Below, in pieces: positions 18,690-28,085 of a stretch of 64,000 nucleotides of DNA; the stretch's first letter is position 1, and every line of letters begins with the position of its first letter. Source of the DNA: Ureibacillus terrenus (GTDB lineage Bacteria > Bacillota > Bacilli > Bacillales_A > Planococcaceae). The position numbers and the translations under genes are program-made. The stretch spans positions 62,001 through 126,000 of the forward strand of contig NZ_VIGD01000006.1 in NCBI RefSeq assembly GCF_006569205.1. Direction: 5' to 3'. The notes under the pieces are model-generated. The model worked only from the letters and a program-made list of their open reading frames with translations, ran no database searches and was not told the DNA's origin.

Positions 18690-18731
18690 AGGGTTTCCTG
18701 CAAGGGATGTCACCTTGCAGGAAACCCTTAA
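18690..18731. terminator. Strong bidirectional terminator between usp and pirin genes
   Basis: A perfect 16-bp stem, AGGGTTTCCTGCAAGG / CCTTGCAGGAAACCCT, separates these convergent genes and touches the pirin stop codon. T-tracts are short. Confidence 0.7.
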
Positions 18732-19759
18732 TTCGTTCCTGCCCCCGGTTCTTCAATTCTTCCATCAGGATATTTGACAAATCTGCCTGCATTGCGATCA
18801 TTGACCGGATCAGGCCGGTCCCATTTCCAGCCGCCGAATTTCGTTTTATTGTATTCAGCAAAAGTATTGTAGATTTCTTCTTTTGTATTCATCACAAACG
18901 GACCGAATTGAGCAACGGGCTCATTGATCGGCTCCCCTTCCAAAATGAGGATCGAACTGTTTTGTTCTCCATTTACTATTACGATTTCTTCATCGCCTAC
19001 AAGTTTGCAACGGTAATTCGATTTTATAGTCACACCTTCCAATTGGATGGTATCCCCTTCGTAGAAATACAAGTTCCGGTTCATCGTACCGGATCCTTTC
19101 GGGATTGTGAAAGTTGCCCCAGGCTCCATATGTATCAAATAAATTCCTACATGATGGTTTTTGTCCTTGGCCCAAGATGCCGGATTCGGTTCCAATGAAT
19201 GAATTCCATACAATTCGCCTGCAATGATTTTTACGATCGTTTTTTTGCCGTTGAAATGGTTTTCAATTACCGGTATATCCTCTCTCCAAAACATTTTGTA
19301 TTCCGGATCCGTTCTTTTCCCTTTTCTGTCTAAATTCAACCAAATTTGGAACATTTCAAGAGGATTAGGCCCATCTTCATTGACAAGAGGGAACATTTCA
19401 GAATGTTGGTACCCCCGGCCCGTTGTCAGCCACTGCACATCCCCGTCGGCATACCGGCAGGACGAACCTTTTGAATCGAAATGATCAATGACCCCTTTTA
19501 AAATAATTGTCACCGTTTCAAACCCTTTGTGGGGATGAACCGGGAATCCGGGAACCGTTTTTCCATGATACATACGAAAGCCGTCTTTTAATTTGAAATC
19601 CTCCCCTAAGTCTCTTCCTTCCAGCCACTTTTCTTCCACTCCTTGCTGGTCAGTGCCCGGCGGATACATGTCTTTATGATATGTCACAGAAATAAAGGGG
19701 CTTTCTGTCGTCCATTGCTCATTTAATTTTTGCAAACCGATAATTTTGGGAGTTTCCAT
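18728..19759 (-). CDS. Pirin family bicupin protein
   Basis: A 343-residue cupin protein. The N-terminal cupin keeps the pirin Fe-binding set: FPVHPHKGFETV (two His) and GRGYQHSEM (His and Glu). The C-terminal pirin_C cupin follows (GAGTMNRNLYFYEGD region and VAQFGPFVMNTKEEI). Pirins are quercetinase-like or regulatory proteins; the substrate here is unknown. The ATG at 19759 is preceded by GAGGTGA. An upstream in-frame start at 19792 is less good. Confidence 0.9.
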   Translation of the reverse strand: METPKIIGLQKLNEQWTTESPFISVTYHKDMYPPGTDQQGVEEKWLEGRDLGEDFKLKDGFRMYHGKTVPGFPVHPHKGFETVTIILKGVIDHFDSKGSSCRYADGDVQWLTTGRGYQHSEMFPLVNEDGPNPLEMFQIWLNLDRKGKRTDPEYKMFWREDIPVIENHFNGKKTIVKIIAGELYGIHSLEPNPASWAKDKNHHVGIYLIHMEPGATFTIPKGSGTMNRNLYFYEGDTIQLEGVTIKSNYRCKLVGDEEIVIVNGEQNSSILILEGEPINEPVAQFGPFVMNTKEEIYNTFAEYNKTKFGGWKWDRPDPVNDRNAGRFVKYPDGRIEEPGAGTN

Positions 19760-19843
19760 GAAAGTCACCTCGCACGACTGTTCTATTTCCATACTAGCAA
19801 ATTTTGTTTATGATAGATAAATCAAATTTCGTACAAAATAATG

Positions 19844-19867
19844 AAAACGCCTCTAAAAAAGAGGCGC
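19844..19867 (-). terminator. Terminator of the gamma SASP gene
   Basis: CGCCTC / GAGGCG around a T/A loop, with TTTTC following on the minus strand. Confidence 0.65.
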
Positions 19868-19874
19868 TTCCATT

Positions 19875-20255
19875 TTATGGGGTTGGTTGATTGTTTTTCG
19901 GTTGCTGCTGCGGGAATCCGCTTTCCTCTGCAATTTCTTCCCTTACTTTTTGAATATCAGTCCCGGCCGGTGTTTTCCCGGGTGCCGGAGCAGGCTGCGG
20001 CTTGCTTGGTCTTTCCAATCCGCTTTCCTCCGCTATTTCTTCTCTCACTTTCTGAATGTCTGTCCCGGCTGGGGTTTTACCAGGCTGGCTTGGCTGAGAA
20101 AAGCCCGGAGTCCCAAATCCGCCTTCCTGCGCAATTTCTTCTCTCACTTTTTGAGGATTTGTTCCAGAAGAACTGCTGCTTCCTTGGGCATTTTGTTGCT
20201 TTACCTCTTCAATATCTGTTCCTGTTTGTGTAAACCGTTTATTGTTATTTGCCAT
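19875..20255 (-). CDS. sspE: Gamma-type small acid-soluble spore protein (SspE-like)
   Basis: A 126-residue hydrophilic, Gln/Ser/Pro-rich protein starting MANNNKRFTQTGTDIEEVKQ, as gamma-type SASPs do. It holds three imperfect repeats of the type GTDIQKVREEIAEESG separated by Pro/Gln linkers. Gamma SASPs are amino-acid stores degraded at germination. The repeat motif EEIAEE resembles a germination-protease site but differs from the B. subtilis consensus. GGAGGTG precedes the ATG. Confidence 0.75.
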   Translation of the reverse strand: MANNNKRFTQTGTDIEEVKQQNAQGSSSSSGTNPQKVREEIAQEGGFGTPGFSQPSQPGKTPAGTDIQKVREEIAEESGLERPSKPQPAPAPGKTPAGTDIQKVREEIAEESGFPQQQPKNNQPTP

Positions 20256-20524
20256 TTAAAACACCTCCTAAAGCGTTATGCCTTTATCATGTTAAATTTG
20301 CATTGAATTATTCATCATACCATCGTTCATTTTCTTCCAACTCCTTAAAAGCCCTGAAATGCATATACGTTTTTATCGCAAGATCAAATCATTGGGCATA
20401 ACCGGAGGCCATCCTTTTTGCGTTTGGAAGGTATAATGCCGCGTTCATCGGCACATAACATATTTCGCATTTTCCGCCCTTCCCTTTCATACAATAGTGC
20501 ATGTCCTTATATGGAGGAATGTTC

Positions 20525-21112
20525 ATGTACTGTGTGAAAAAGGGAATGGCTATTCTGTTCGGAAGCATTTTATTATCGATTGGCATTAATCTTTTTCTGG
20601 CGCCTTACGAAATTTTGGATGGCGGAATCATTGGACTTTCGCTGATTTTGCATTACCTCTTCAATCTGAAAATCGGATTGATGGCGATTATATTGAGCAT
20701 ACCCATTTTTATTTTGGCATGGTTTAAATATAAGCATTACTTCTTTAACAGCATCCACGGCTTATTAGTCTCTTCTGTCATCATAGACATGTTAAAACCC
20801 CTCCGTTACTTGTTGGACATCAAAGCCATCTATGCGGCAATCATCGGAGGAGCCTTTGTAGGGCTGGGAATCGGTTTGATGTTAAAATTCGATACAAGCA
20901 CCGGGGGAACCGACCTATTGGCGCAATTCATCAGCGATAAAACCGAATGGAATGTCGGCATCATTATTTTGATGATCGATTCCATTATTGTCCTGATCGG
21001 AGGACTCCTCATCTCCGCCAACACTTTATGGCTGTCGATTGTTGCCATCACCTCGGTCGGTATTGCGACAAGTGCCGTTGCAAAAAGAAAACATAAAAAA
21101 ACCTTCATGTAA
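20525..21112 (+). CDS. YitT family membrane protein, short form
   Basis: The 195-residue protein has five or six membrane helices and the YitT motifs GINLFLAPYEILDGGIIGLSLI and GGAFVGLGIGLMLKFDTSTGGTDLLA. It lacks the C-terminal DUF2179 domain of full-length YitT, as in the short branch of the family. The ATG at 20525 sits 6 nt after GGAGGA. The in-frame ATG at 20519 abuts the site. A TATAAT at about 20430 probably belongs to its promoter. Confidence 0.85.
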   Translation: MYCVKKGMAILFGSILLSIGINLFLAPYEILDGGIIGLSLILHYLFNLKIGLMAIILSIPIFILAWFKYKHYFFNSIHGLLVSSVIIDMLKPLRYLLDIKAIYAAIIGGAFVGLGIGLMLKFDTSTGGTDLLAQFISDKTEWNVGIIILMIDSIIVLIGGLLISANTLWLSIVAITSVGIATSAVAKRKHKKTFM

Positions 21113-21138
21113 AAAATCCTGGAGCTATACTCCAGGAT
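21111..21138. terminator. Terminator between yitT-like and EamA genes
   Basis: ATCCTGGAG / CTCCAGGAT with six T residues on the minus strand. It serves chiefly the EamA gene, with a weaker T-tract on the plus side. Confidence 0.8.
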
Positions 21139-21154
21139 CCAATTTTCCGCTACA

Positions 21155-22048
21155 TTATTTGATTTGTCTGACATCCTCCACTGATTTTCCCCTCAAAAAG
21201 TCCGGTTTCGTTTCAGCCAAGATGATGGCCGTTAAAATCAGAGCTGCCCCGATGATCATTCTTCCTGTCAATACTTCGTTTAATATGATTATGGAGAAAA
21301 TCATCCCCCATAATGCTTCAGTGGATAAAATGATGGCGGTCTTGGTTTCGCCCGTATACTTTTGCGCCATCGTTTGGAAACAGTAAGCAAGAGCCGTCGA
21401 AAACGAACCTAAATACAAAATAGATAAAATTCCTTTCCATTCCAGCGCAAAATGAATTTCCCCTTTGACCATCACGAACATCCATGCAAACAGGGCAGCC
21501 GCCCCCATCTGTACAACCGTAAGCAATATCGGGTCTTCGTCTTTCACATATTTGGAAGTGTAATAAATTTGATAAGCAAAACCGACGGCGCATCCAAAGG
21601 TAAGCAAATCGCCCATATTTATTTCCGCTATGGATAATTCCAATGATAGAAAGGCAATGCCTATAATGGCCAAAAATGCACCGGCCAATTCAAATTTATC
21701 CACTTTTCTTTTATCCAGAAAAAAAGCGATAAACGGGACAATCACGACGTTAATCGCTGTAATAAAAGCATTTTTCGAAGGTGTCGTATATTGCAGTCCG
21801 ACCGTCTGCAACAGAAACGCCGAATACAATAAAAAACCTAAAATGAATCCCCTCTTTATGGTCGGCTTCTTCAATCGCTTCACCCGCGGAAAGAATATAA
21901 CGCTTAAAATCAATACCCCGACAGTGAAACGAACCGCCAATATTTGGTAAGGGGTAAAGTAGTCCAGTGAAATGGCGCTAAAAGCAAAACCGCTCCCCCA
22001 GATGATGGCGGTTGTCAGCAACATTATTTCCCCAATATATCTTTTCAT
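21155..22048 (-). CDS. EamA/DMT superfamily transporter
   Basis: A 297-residue protein with ten predicted membrane helices arranged as two EamA repeats (about residues 5-135 and 145-285). Typical blocks include AIIWGSGFAFSAISLDYF and YLGSFSTALAYCFQTMAQKY. It is likely a metabolite or amino-acid exporter, substrate unknown. The ATG at 22048 follows GGAGGATGCT. Confidence 0.9.
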   Translation of the reverse strand: MKRYIGEIMLLTTAIIWGSGFAFSAISLDYFTPYQILAVRFTVGVLILSVIFFPRVKRLKKPTIKRGFILGFLLYSAFLLQTVGLQYTTPSKNAFITAINVVIVPFIAFFLDKRKVDKFELAGAFLAIIGIAFLSLELSIAEINMGDLLTFGCAVGFAYQIYYTSKYVKDEDPILLTVVQMGAAALFAWMFVMVKGEIHFALEWKGILSILYLGSFSTALAYCFQTMAQKYTGETKTAIILSTEALWGMIFSIIILNEVLTGRMIIGAALILTAIILAETKPDFLRGKSVEDVRQIK

Positions 22049-22269
22049 AGCATCCTCCAAGAAAGTACCCTGTTTTGATTATAAAGAAATACGCTTTTCT
22101 AAAACAACCTGATACAAAGTCTAACATATCTTTGAGAATATGGTCATACATTATACAGGGTCTTTGCATATGTGCCGACAAGCATCATAGCCCCAAAAAA
22201 TTCCTGTGTGACACTTATTCCAAAAGCACCGAATAAAATGTGTTTAGCGGATAGGTTGGAGGTGCATTC

Positions 22270-22767
22270 ATGATTCACTATGTAAAACCCGGAGAAACAC
22301 TTGTTCAAATCGCAAGGGATTATCGGGTCGAATATCTTCTATTATTGGAAAATAATCCGCAGATTACAAATCCGGATTTGATCTATGCCGGCCAACCGAT
22401 AAACATCCCGGGTTTGCCGGATCCAAGTACGATTCCTTATGAAATTGATGTATCCATCAATAACCGCACTTTATCTTTATATCATAACGGCGTTTTAGTA
22501 AAAACTTACCCGATTGCAGTAGGAAGAATGCTTTATGAAACGCCCACAGGAAACTTCGTGATCGTCAATAGAGCCCCTAATCCTGGAGGACCTTTTGGTA
22601 CGATGTGGTTGACCCTTTCCAAGGAAAGCTACGGTATTCATGGAACCAATGATCCGGGCTCCATCGGATATGCGGTTTCCAAGGGATGTGTTCGCATGTT
22701 GAATGAAGATGTGGAAGAACTGGCGAGCATCGTACCAAATGGGACAGCGGTATATATCCACTATTAA
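22270..22767 (+). CDS. ykuD: LysM-containing L,D-transpeptidase (YkuD family)
   Basis: A 165-residue enzyme with an N-terminal LysM motif (residues 2-48, [15 protein letters not shown]...[10 protein letters not shown]) and a YkuD catalytic domain with [10 protein letters not shown] and the catalytic Cys in SKGCVRM. It has no signal peptide, like B. subtilis YkuD, which is found in the spore and makes L,D peptidoglycan cross-links. GGAGGTG precedes the ATG. Confidence 0.92.
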   Translation: MIHYVKPGETLVQIARDYRVEYLLLLENNPQITNPDLIYAGQPINIPGLPDPSTIPYEIDVSINNRTLSLYHNGVLVKTYPIAVGRMLYETPTGNFVIVNRAPNPGGPFGTMWLTLSKESYGIHGTNDPGSIGYAVSKGCVRMLNEDVEELASIVPNGTAVYIHY

Positions 22768-22773
22768 CTTTGC

Positions 22774-22815
22774 GGGGGCGTCTATCTATATTTGAGATGT
22801 CCCCTTTATTATTTT
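22774..22815 (+). terminator. Terminator of ykuD
   Basis: GGGGGCGTCT / AGATGTCCCC (with G-T pairs) followed by TTTATTATTTT. Confidence 0.65.
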
Positions 22816-22837
22816 AGCGCTTTGCAGATACATATGA

Positions 22838-22876
22838 AAAAAAGACGGGCGGAGTAATTGCACTCCTGCACCGCCA
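22838..22876 (-). terminator. Terminator of the radical SAM gene
   Basis: On the minus strand GGCGG...GGAGT pairs with ACTCCGCC, followed by seven T residues. Confidence 0.65.
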
Positions 22877-22877
22877 T

Positions 22878-24014
22878 TTATCGAACTTCGTTATGTTTTG
22901 GTTTCTTGCGCATTACTTTCGGAATATAGACGCAATACGGTTCGCTTTCCATATAATCGCCTGTGACGCTATAGGCCCGTGAACGTGAACCGCCGCACAC
23001 TTTGTTGAATTCGCATACACCGCATTTCCCTTTATACATATCCGGATTTCTCAAATTTTTAAAAATCTCTGATTCTCTGTAAATTTCGGCAAGCGGTGTT
23101 TTTCGTACATTCCCCGCTTTGATTGGCAACAGCCCGCTTGGATAAACATCTCCAATATGGGAGATAAACAAAAAGCCGTTTCCGTCATTGACGCCTTGCG
23201 GGGCCCGTCCCAATCCATCAATTTGGCCTGTTTTTCCTTTCATCAAAGCATCTTCATAATCAATATGGTCCCCACTCTTCACCCCCCGGCGTTCCCGGAG
23301 CTTCTGCTGGATGACTACCCGGCGATAATGCTGGGCGGCAGTTGTTTTTATGTCAAAAGGCACCCTCTTCGACAATTCATATAGCCACAGGAATACTTTC
23401 TCGTGCTCAGCCGGAGAAATCATGTCGGATTCTTTTCCTCTTCCTGTCGGGACGAGGAAGAAAACGCTCCAAAGGACGCAATTTAAATCTTCCACCATTT
23501 TGGCCATCTCCTCCAAATAATCGATATTATAACGGGAGATGACCGTATTGATTTGCAACGGCAAATCAAGTTCATGTATATATGAAATCGCTTTCATCGT
23601 TAAATCAAAAGAACCGCTCGTACCGCGAAAATGGTCATGCACTTCCGCACAGTGGCCATCAAGGCTGAACGCCCATCTTGCTAAACCGATTTCTTTTGCC
23701 CGTTGAATGGCTTCTTTAGTCACATTCGGTGTGGCAGATGGCGTCATTGATACCCTCATTCCTTTGGAAATGGCGTATTCCGCCAAATCAAACACATCTT
23801 CCCTTTCCAGCGGGTCTCCGCCTGTAAAAACAAGCATCGGATTATCCATCTCATAAATTTGATCAATCAACGCTTTTCCTTCTTCAAAATCGAGCTCCAA
23901 CGGATGGCGGTGACGCTGCGCTTCCGCACGGCAATGCAGGCAATGCAGCTGACAGGCCCTTGTCAGCTCCCAAATGACAATAAAAGGATTTTGATTATAA
24001 TCCCGTTTATACAT
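22878..24014 (-). CDS. Radical SAM/SPASM domain protein, BA_1875 (TIGR04053)-like
   Basis: The 378-residue protein has the radical SAM 4Fe-4S motif CQLHCLHC near residue 15, the SAM-binding GGDPL, and a C-terminal SPASM region with CGVCEFNKVCGGSRSRAY and a later Cys for auxiliary clusters. It resembles the AhbD/PqqE-like group I recall as the BA_1875 family. The reaction is unknown; peptide or tetrapyrrole modification is possible. The ATG at 24014 follows GGAGAG. No precursor-peptide gene is seen beside it. Confidence 0.85.
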   Translation of the reverse strand: MYKRDYNQNPFIVIWELTRACQLHCLHCRAEAQRHRHPLELDFEEGKALIDQIYEMDNPMLVFTGGDPLEREDVFDLAEYAISKGMRVSMTPSATPNVTKEAIQRAKEIGLARWAFSLDGHCAEVHDHFRGTSGSFDLTMKAISYIHELDLPLQINTVISRYNIDYLEEMAKMVEDLNCVLWSVFFLVPTGRGKESDMISPAEHEKVFLWLYELSKRVPFDIKTTAAQHYRRVVIQQKLRERRGVKSGDHIDYEDALMKGKTGQIDGLGRAPQGVNDGNGFLFISHIGDVYPSGLLPIKAGNVRKTPLAEIYRESEIFKNLRNPDMYKGKCGVCEFNKVCGGSRSRAYSVTGDYMESEPYCVYIPKVMRKKPKHNEVR

Positions 24015-24113
24015 TCCGATCACACTCTCCAAAAGAAATATTATTAATACATCTTTTGATTTTATTGTATCGAAAGCGAACTAATCACGAAGTGAGGAAA
24101 ATCACACTTTCAA

Positions 24114-24149
24114 TAAAAAACGATCCTTTTCTTAACATGAAGGATCGTT
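24114..24149 (-). terminator. Terminator of the 24165-24827 gene
   Basis: AACGATCCTT / AAGGATCGTT followed by TTTTTT on the minus strand. Confidence 0.85.
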
Positions 24150-24164
24150 GCAAAATTAATTTCT

Positions 24165-24827
24165 TCAATTGTGGGCCCAGTTGCTGACAGCCACCTGATT
24201 CTTCTGGTTGCGTTTAATAATGATGCTGATTTTTTTATGCCAATTCCTGCATTCTTTCCAAATTTCTTCATATTCTTCAGTATCTTTTTCAATGCCGCGC
24301 TTGTCCTCAAAAAATACGAATTCGATAATGGGGTTGGATAAATCGTCCACAGCGATCTTTAAACTTAATTTTTTGATCGTATCTTCTTCTTTGAAAGCTT
24401 CCTCATTATATATTTCTACATCATCATTCAATATTGACCAGCCATGTATGCCGCCTTTTGAAATCAAGGAGCAGATGCTTCCGTTCACGGCAATCGCGCA
24501 TTCATAGATTTCGTCAAATGAATAACTCTTCTTTTTAAAACCCGATTCCACGTCATCTCTTTTCAGATAGTAAAAAGTTTTCGAATGCTCGTCCAATAAG
24601 ATTGCGGTTAAACAATCATCGGAAACCGCTCTTCTGTTATGGGGAATCCGTTCCAGCCTCCGGATCGTATCCTGTTCGATTTTTTCCCTTCTGAGCCTTG
24701 CCTCCTTCCTCATTTCATAAATCCACCAAAGAAAAATCCCCAATGCAATAAAGAAAAAAATCTTGTTTCCGGATCCCATCCATAAAAACAAATAAACTAT
24801 CTCCAGCACACAAATGAAAAGGGGCAT
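24165..24827 (-). CDS. Hypothetical membrane-anchored protein
   Basis: Two N-terminal hydrophobic helices (about residues 2-17 and 22-36) are followed by a charged linker and a soluble domain of about 170 residues with no motif I recognise. The ATG at 24827 lies 8 nt after AGAGGTG, and an in-frame GTG two codons earlier (24833) is possible. It stands alone with its own terminator. Confidence 0.65.
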   Translation of the reverse strand: MPLFICVLEIVYLFLWMGSGNKIFFFIALGIFLWWIYEMRKEARLRREKIEQDTIRRLERIPHNRRAVSDDCLTAILLDEHSKTFYYLKRDDVESGFKKKSYSFDEIYECAIAVNGSICSLISKGGIHGWSILNDDVEIYNEEAFKEEDTIKKLSLKIAVDDLSNPIIEFVFFEDKRGIEKDTEEYEEIWKECRNWHKKISIIIKRNQKNQVAVSNWAHN

Positions 24828-25011
24828 TATCACATCACCTCTATTAAAGTCATTCGCTAAAAACTTCTTTCCTTCTATCAGGTTATTACCATACTATTCG
24901 GCAAAAAGAGATTTATGATTGATTTATAAAATTTTTCTTGCCACAATACCCATATAGGTAATTAATTAACGAAATAAACAAAACGCATATTATTGTACTT
25001 TATAAATGTTT

Positions 25012-25039
25012 TTGTATATTATACTTATAAGGGTATAAT
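25012..25039 (+). promoter_or_regulatory. Sigma-A promoter of the glutaredoxin gene
   Basis: TTGTAT (25012-25017) and a perfect TATAAT (25034-25039), spacer 16 bp, 21 bp before the TTG start. Confidence 0.6.
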
Positions 25040-25059
25040 GCAAAAAGGGGGATTTTTCT

Positions 25060-25293
25060 TTGAAGAACGTAACCGTTTATACGACAAACAGCTGTCCATA
25101 TTGTGTGATGGTCAAAAATTTTTTGAAGCAGCAAAACATTCCTTATAGAGAAATAAACGTTGAGATGAACCCTCAAGCGATGTTTGAACTCGTAAACAAA
25201 ACGGGTCAAATGGGCGTACCTCAAATAGAAATCGATGGACAATGGATTGTGGGATTTAATCCACACGCCATCATGCAAGCTTTGGCCAATTAA
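25060..25293 (+). CDS. Glutaredoxin-like protein (NrdH type)
   Basis: A 77-residue single thioredoxin-fold domain with the dithiol site CPYC near the N-terminus (TTNSCPYCVMVKNFL) and the cis-proline motif GVPQIEIDG. It likely reduces disulfides in the cytoplasm. It starts at TTG 25060, preceded by AAAAGGGGG. No closer start fits the fold. It has its own promoter and terminator. Confidence 0.9.
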   Translation: MKNVTVYTTNSCPYCVMVKNFLKQQNIPYREINVEMNPQAMFELVNKTGQMGVPQIEIDGQWIVGFNPHAIMQALAN

Positions 25294-25298
25294 ACGGA

Positions 25299-25338
25299 GA
25301 GCCTGCTTCCTGCAGCAGAATAAAGGGAGCAGGCTTTT
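25299..25338 (+). terminator. Terminator of the glutaredoxin gene
   Basis: GAGCCTGCTTCC / GGGAGCAGGCTTTT. The stem is nearly perfect. Confidence 0.7.
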
Positions 25339-25399
25339 GTTGTATACGAAATAAAAGAATATCCCATACTGAAGGATGGAAATTTGATGGAGCGAGGGG

Positions 25400-27073
25400 A
25401 TGATGTTGTCATCTACAGGCATGCTTTCTGTCTGCGCATTAGGCGGCATTAATGAAATCGGGAAAAATATGTATGTCATTGAATACGGAGAGGATTTAGT
25501 CATTGTCGACTGCGGAGGAAAGTTTGCAGACAGGACTTTTTTGGGGGTTGATCTGATTATCCCTGACTTTACCTATCTCGTGGAAAATCAACACAAAATC
25601 CGCGGAATCATCATTACCCATGGCCATGAAGATCATATTGGCGGCATCCCATATTTGCTGAAAAAAATCAATATCCCTGTCTACGCCACACGTTTTACTT
25701 TGGGATTAATCGAATTAAAACTGAAGGAACATAAAATTTTCCGCGAATCCACACTCATTGAGATTCATTCGGATTCCAGATTGAATTTCGGAAACATTCA
25801 GGCTACCTTTTTTAAAGTCATCCACAGCATCCCGGATTGTTTAGGCATCGTTTTCCATACGCCGGAAGGAAAAATAGTCCATACCGGGGACTTCAAATTC
25901 GATCTTACACCGGTAAACAAGCAGTTTACGGAAATTCATAAAATGGCCCAAATTGGGGACGATGGAGTTTTGCTTCTGATCTCCGAGAGTACGAATGCGG
26001 AACGGCCAGGTTCGACCCCCTCCGAAAGGGAAGTGGGGAAACAAATTGAGGAATCCTTTTTTAATGCTTCCGGGAAAATCATTATTTCTACTTTCGCTTC
26101 CAATGTCAACCGGATCCAACAGATTGTGGAAGCGGCAATCAAAACGGACCGGAAGCTCGCCCTTCTTGGAAGAAGCATGGTGAACGTCGTCAGTGTCGCC
26201 AAAAAATACGGTTATATTGATATCCCGGATTGGTTGCTGATCGATGCAAGAGACGTCAAACAATGGCCTTCCGAAAAAGTCGTCGTTCTATGTACCGGCA
26301 GCCAGGGGGAACCGCTTGCCGCCCTTTCAAGGCTTTCCACCAACAGCAACCGGGATGTCCGGGTGGACCCGGGAGATACGGTGATTTTTGCCGCATCGCC
26401 TATTCCCGGGAACGAAAAAGACGTCACAAAAATCGTCGATAACTTATTCAAGCTGGGAGCCAATGTCATTTATGGCCCGGCCTCCAAAACCGGCATGCAT
26501 GTTTCAGGACACGGCTATCAGGAAGATCTCAAACTGATGCTGACGCTGATGAAGCCAAAATATTTCATTCCGATTCACGGGGAGTACCGCATGTTGCATT
26601 TGCATGCCAAATTGGCGGAAGACGTCGGTGTCAAACCAAAAAACATTTTCATATTAAATAACGGCGATGTGGTGGATATACAGCACCAGGAAGCCCGGCA
26701 AACGAGAAAAATCCCCGCCGGAGATGCGTATGTCGATGCCTTTGGCGAAGAAGGAATTGAAGATATTGTGTTGAGAGACCGGAAGCAGCTTTCGGAAGAA
26801 GGTATGCTGATCATTGTCATCACCGTCAATAAAGCTGACGGAAGCCGGGTATCAGAACCGGACTCCATTTCCCGGGGATTTGTTTATGCCAAGGAATCGG
26901 GTGATTTGATTCGCAATATTAATGAAATCACCAAGAGCACAATTGATTCTTTCAAAGATAAAGATTTCAATATTTTTGCCATGAAAAAAGCCGTCAAAAA
27001 AGACGTAGGCCAATATTTGTATGAAAAAACAAAGAAAAAGCCGATGATACTGCCGATCATAGTTCCTATTTAA
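25400..27073 (+). CDS. Ribonuclease J family exo/endoribonuclease
   Basis: A 557-residue metallo-beta-lactamase/beta-CASP RNase. The catalytic zinc motif HGHEDHIGG is intact, followed by HTGDFKFD, SESTNAERPG, FASNVNRIQQ, TGSQGEPLAAL, ASPIPGNE, and the C-terminal YEKTKKKPMILPIIVPI. The body looks J2-like, whereas the HGHEDH motif is as in J1 (B. subtilis J2 has HGHDEN). The start is unsure: ATGs at 25400 and 25403 crowd the GAGGGG site, and a TTG at 25406 is better spaced. Confidence 0.9.
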   Translation: MMLSSTGMLSVCALGGINEIGKNMYVIEYGEDLVIVDCGGKFADRTFLGVDLIIPDFTYLVENQHKIRGIIITHGHEDHIGGIPYLLKKINIPVYATRFTLGLIELKLKEHKIFRESTLIEIHSDSRLNFGNIQATFFKVIHSIPDCLGIVFHTPEGKIVHTGDFKFDLTPVNKQFTEIHKMAQIGDDGVLLLISESTNAERPGSTPSEREVGKQIEESFFNASGKIIISTFASNVNRIQQIVEAAIKTDRKLALLGRSMVNVVSVAKKYGYIDIPDWLLIDARDVKQWPSEKVVVLCTGSQGEPLAALSRLSTNSNRDVRVDPGDTVIFAASPIPGNEKDVTKIVDNLFKLGANVIYGPASKTGMHVSGHGYQEDLKLMLTLMKPKYFIPIHGEYRMLHLHAKLAEDVGVKPKNIFILNNGDVVDIQHQEARQTRKIPAGDAYVDAFGEEGIEDIVLRDRKQLSEEGMLIIVITVNKADGSRVSEPDSISRGFVYAKESGDLIRNINEITKSTIDSFKDKDFNIFAMKKAVKKDVGQYLYEKTKKKPMILPIIVPI

Positions 27074-27182
27074 AAGTAAGAACGTTTGCCAGGAAGAATT
27101 CGGAAAGCAGCGAAAGAAGAGGTACAAAGGCCGGGAAACAAAATCCATTGAAAGGGCACGTTTCTTTCCATAAATAAAAGGA

Positions 27183-27217
27183 GAGTGCAGAAGGTATGCC
27201 CTTCTGCACCCTTTTTA
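27183..27217. terminator. Terminator between the RNase J and DUF2238 genes
   Basis: GTGCAGAAGG / CCTTCTGCAC with a 5-nt loop, then CCTTTTTAT on the plus strand. The minus side reads TCTCCTTTT. Confidence 0.8.
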
Positions 27218-27910
27218 TCTCAAGTATCCTTGTTTCTTCAATTTTTTCAACTTCAGATATCCATAAAAGCATATGATCAGGGCACTGACTGAATCCACTA
27301 TCAAATCCATCATCGTATCTTTCAAAGCATCCCTTCCACTGAGCACGGTCAGATCGGACGCAATAAATTTTTGCATGTTGGTTGATAAAATACCATCTGC
27401 CAAAAACTCATAGATTTCCCACATTGTCCCCATCGTCACCGCAAAACAAAAAGCAAAAAAAGATACAAAAAACGGAGACAATTGAACGTGGATGCGATTT
27501 GATTCATTTAAGTACCTCACTAATATGAATCCCAGCGCCCCCAGCATCACTCCGCTGAAAGCATGCAGGATGGTATCCCAAAATGGTACGAGATAATAAA
27601 AGTTTTTCACTTCCCCTAAATAAATGGCGCAAAATAAAAACATATAAAAAATGACTTCAATGGAGTCAGGAATGTCAACGGAATTTTTTCTTTCGATAAT
27701 TGCAGGAATCATCATGATCAATAATCCGGAACTGCATTGCAAAAGCATCAGCACATAATCAGTCTTGACCTTTGCATGTTCTTCCATCGCTTTTAATTCT
27801 GCGGGAGCAAACACCATACGGGTGATAATAAAAATAACGGAAAACAATAATGAAAAAAACAAAATGGTCCAAGTAATTTTTTTCCAATTCAATTTTCTAA
27901 GCATGTTCAT
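27215..27910 (-). CDS. DUF2238 / YjdF-like membrane protein
   Basis: A 231-residue protein with about six membrane helices. The core WDTILHAFSGVMLGALGFI and the following GTMWEIYEFLAD are hallmark segments of the DUF2238 (YjdF) family, function unknown. GAGGCGG precedes the ATG at 27910. Confidence 0.8.
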   Translation of the reverse strand: MNMLRKLNWKKITWTILFFSLLFSVIFIITRMVFAPAELKAMEEHAKVKTDYVLMLLQCSSGLLIMMIPAIIERKNSVDIPDSIEVIFYMFLFCAIYLGEVKNFYYLVPFWDTILHAFSGVMLGALGFILVRYLNESNRIHVQLSPFFVSFFAFCFAVTMGTMWEIYEFLADGILSTNMQKFIASDLTVLSGRDALKDTMMDLIVDSVSALIICFYGYLKLKKLKKQGYLR

Positions 27911-28037
27911 TTCCGCCTCTGAAAAGAAACCATAATCAATCTACTACCCTACAATTATATTAACAAAATTTTAGTAAAGTTACCCGGTATGAAAAACGAT
28001 GAAATAAAAAAAATAAGTTCCACGTCTTCTTCCCATA

Positions 28038-28076
28038 AAATAAAAAATAAGAGCCCATGATACTTCATGAGCTTTC
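28038..28076 (-). terminator. Terminator of spoVR
   Basis: AGCTCATGA / TCATGGGCT (one G-T pair) followed by CTTATTTTTTATTTT on the minus strand. Confidence 0.75.
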
Positions 28077-28085
28077 AAGAGGCCG

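Noticed and set aside
20389..20586. 65-codon minus-strand ORF upstream of the YitT-like gene
   Set aside because: It overlaps the YitT-like start and its promoter, and has no ribosome site.
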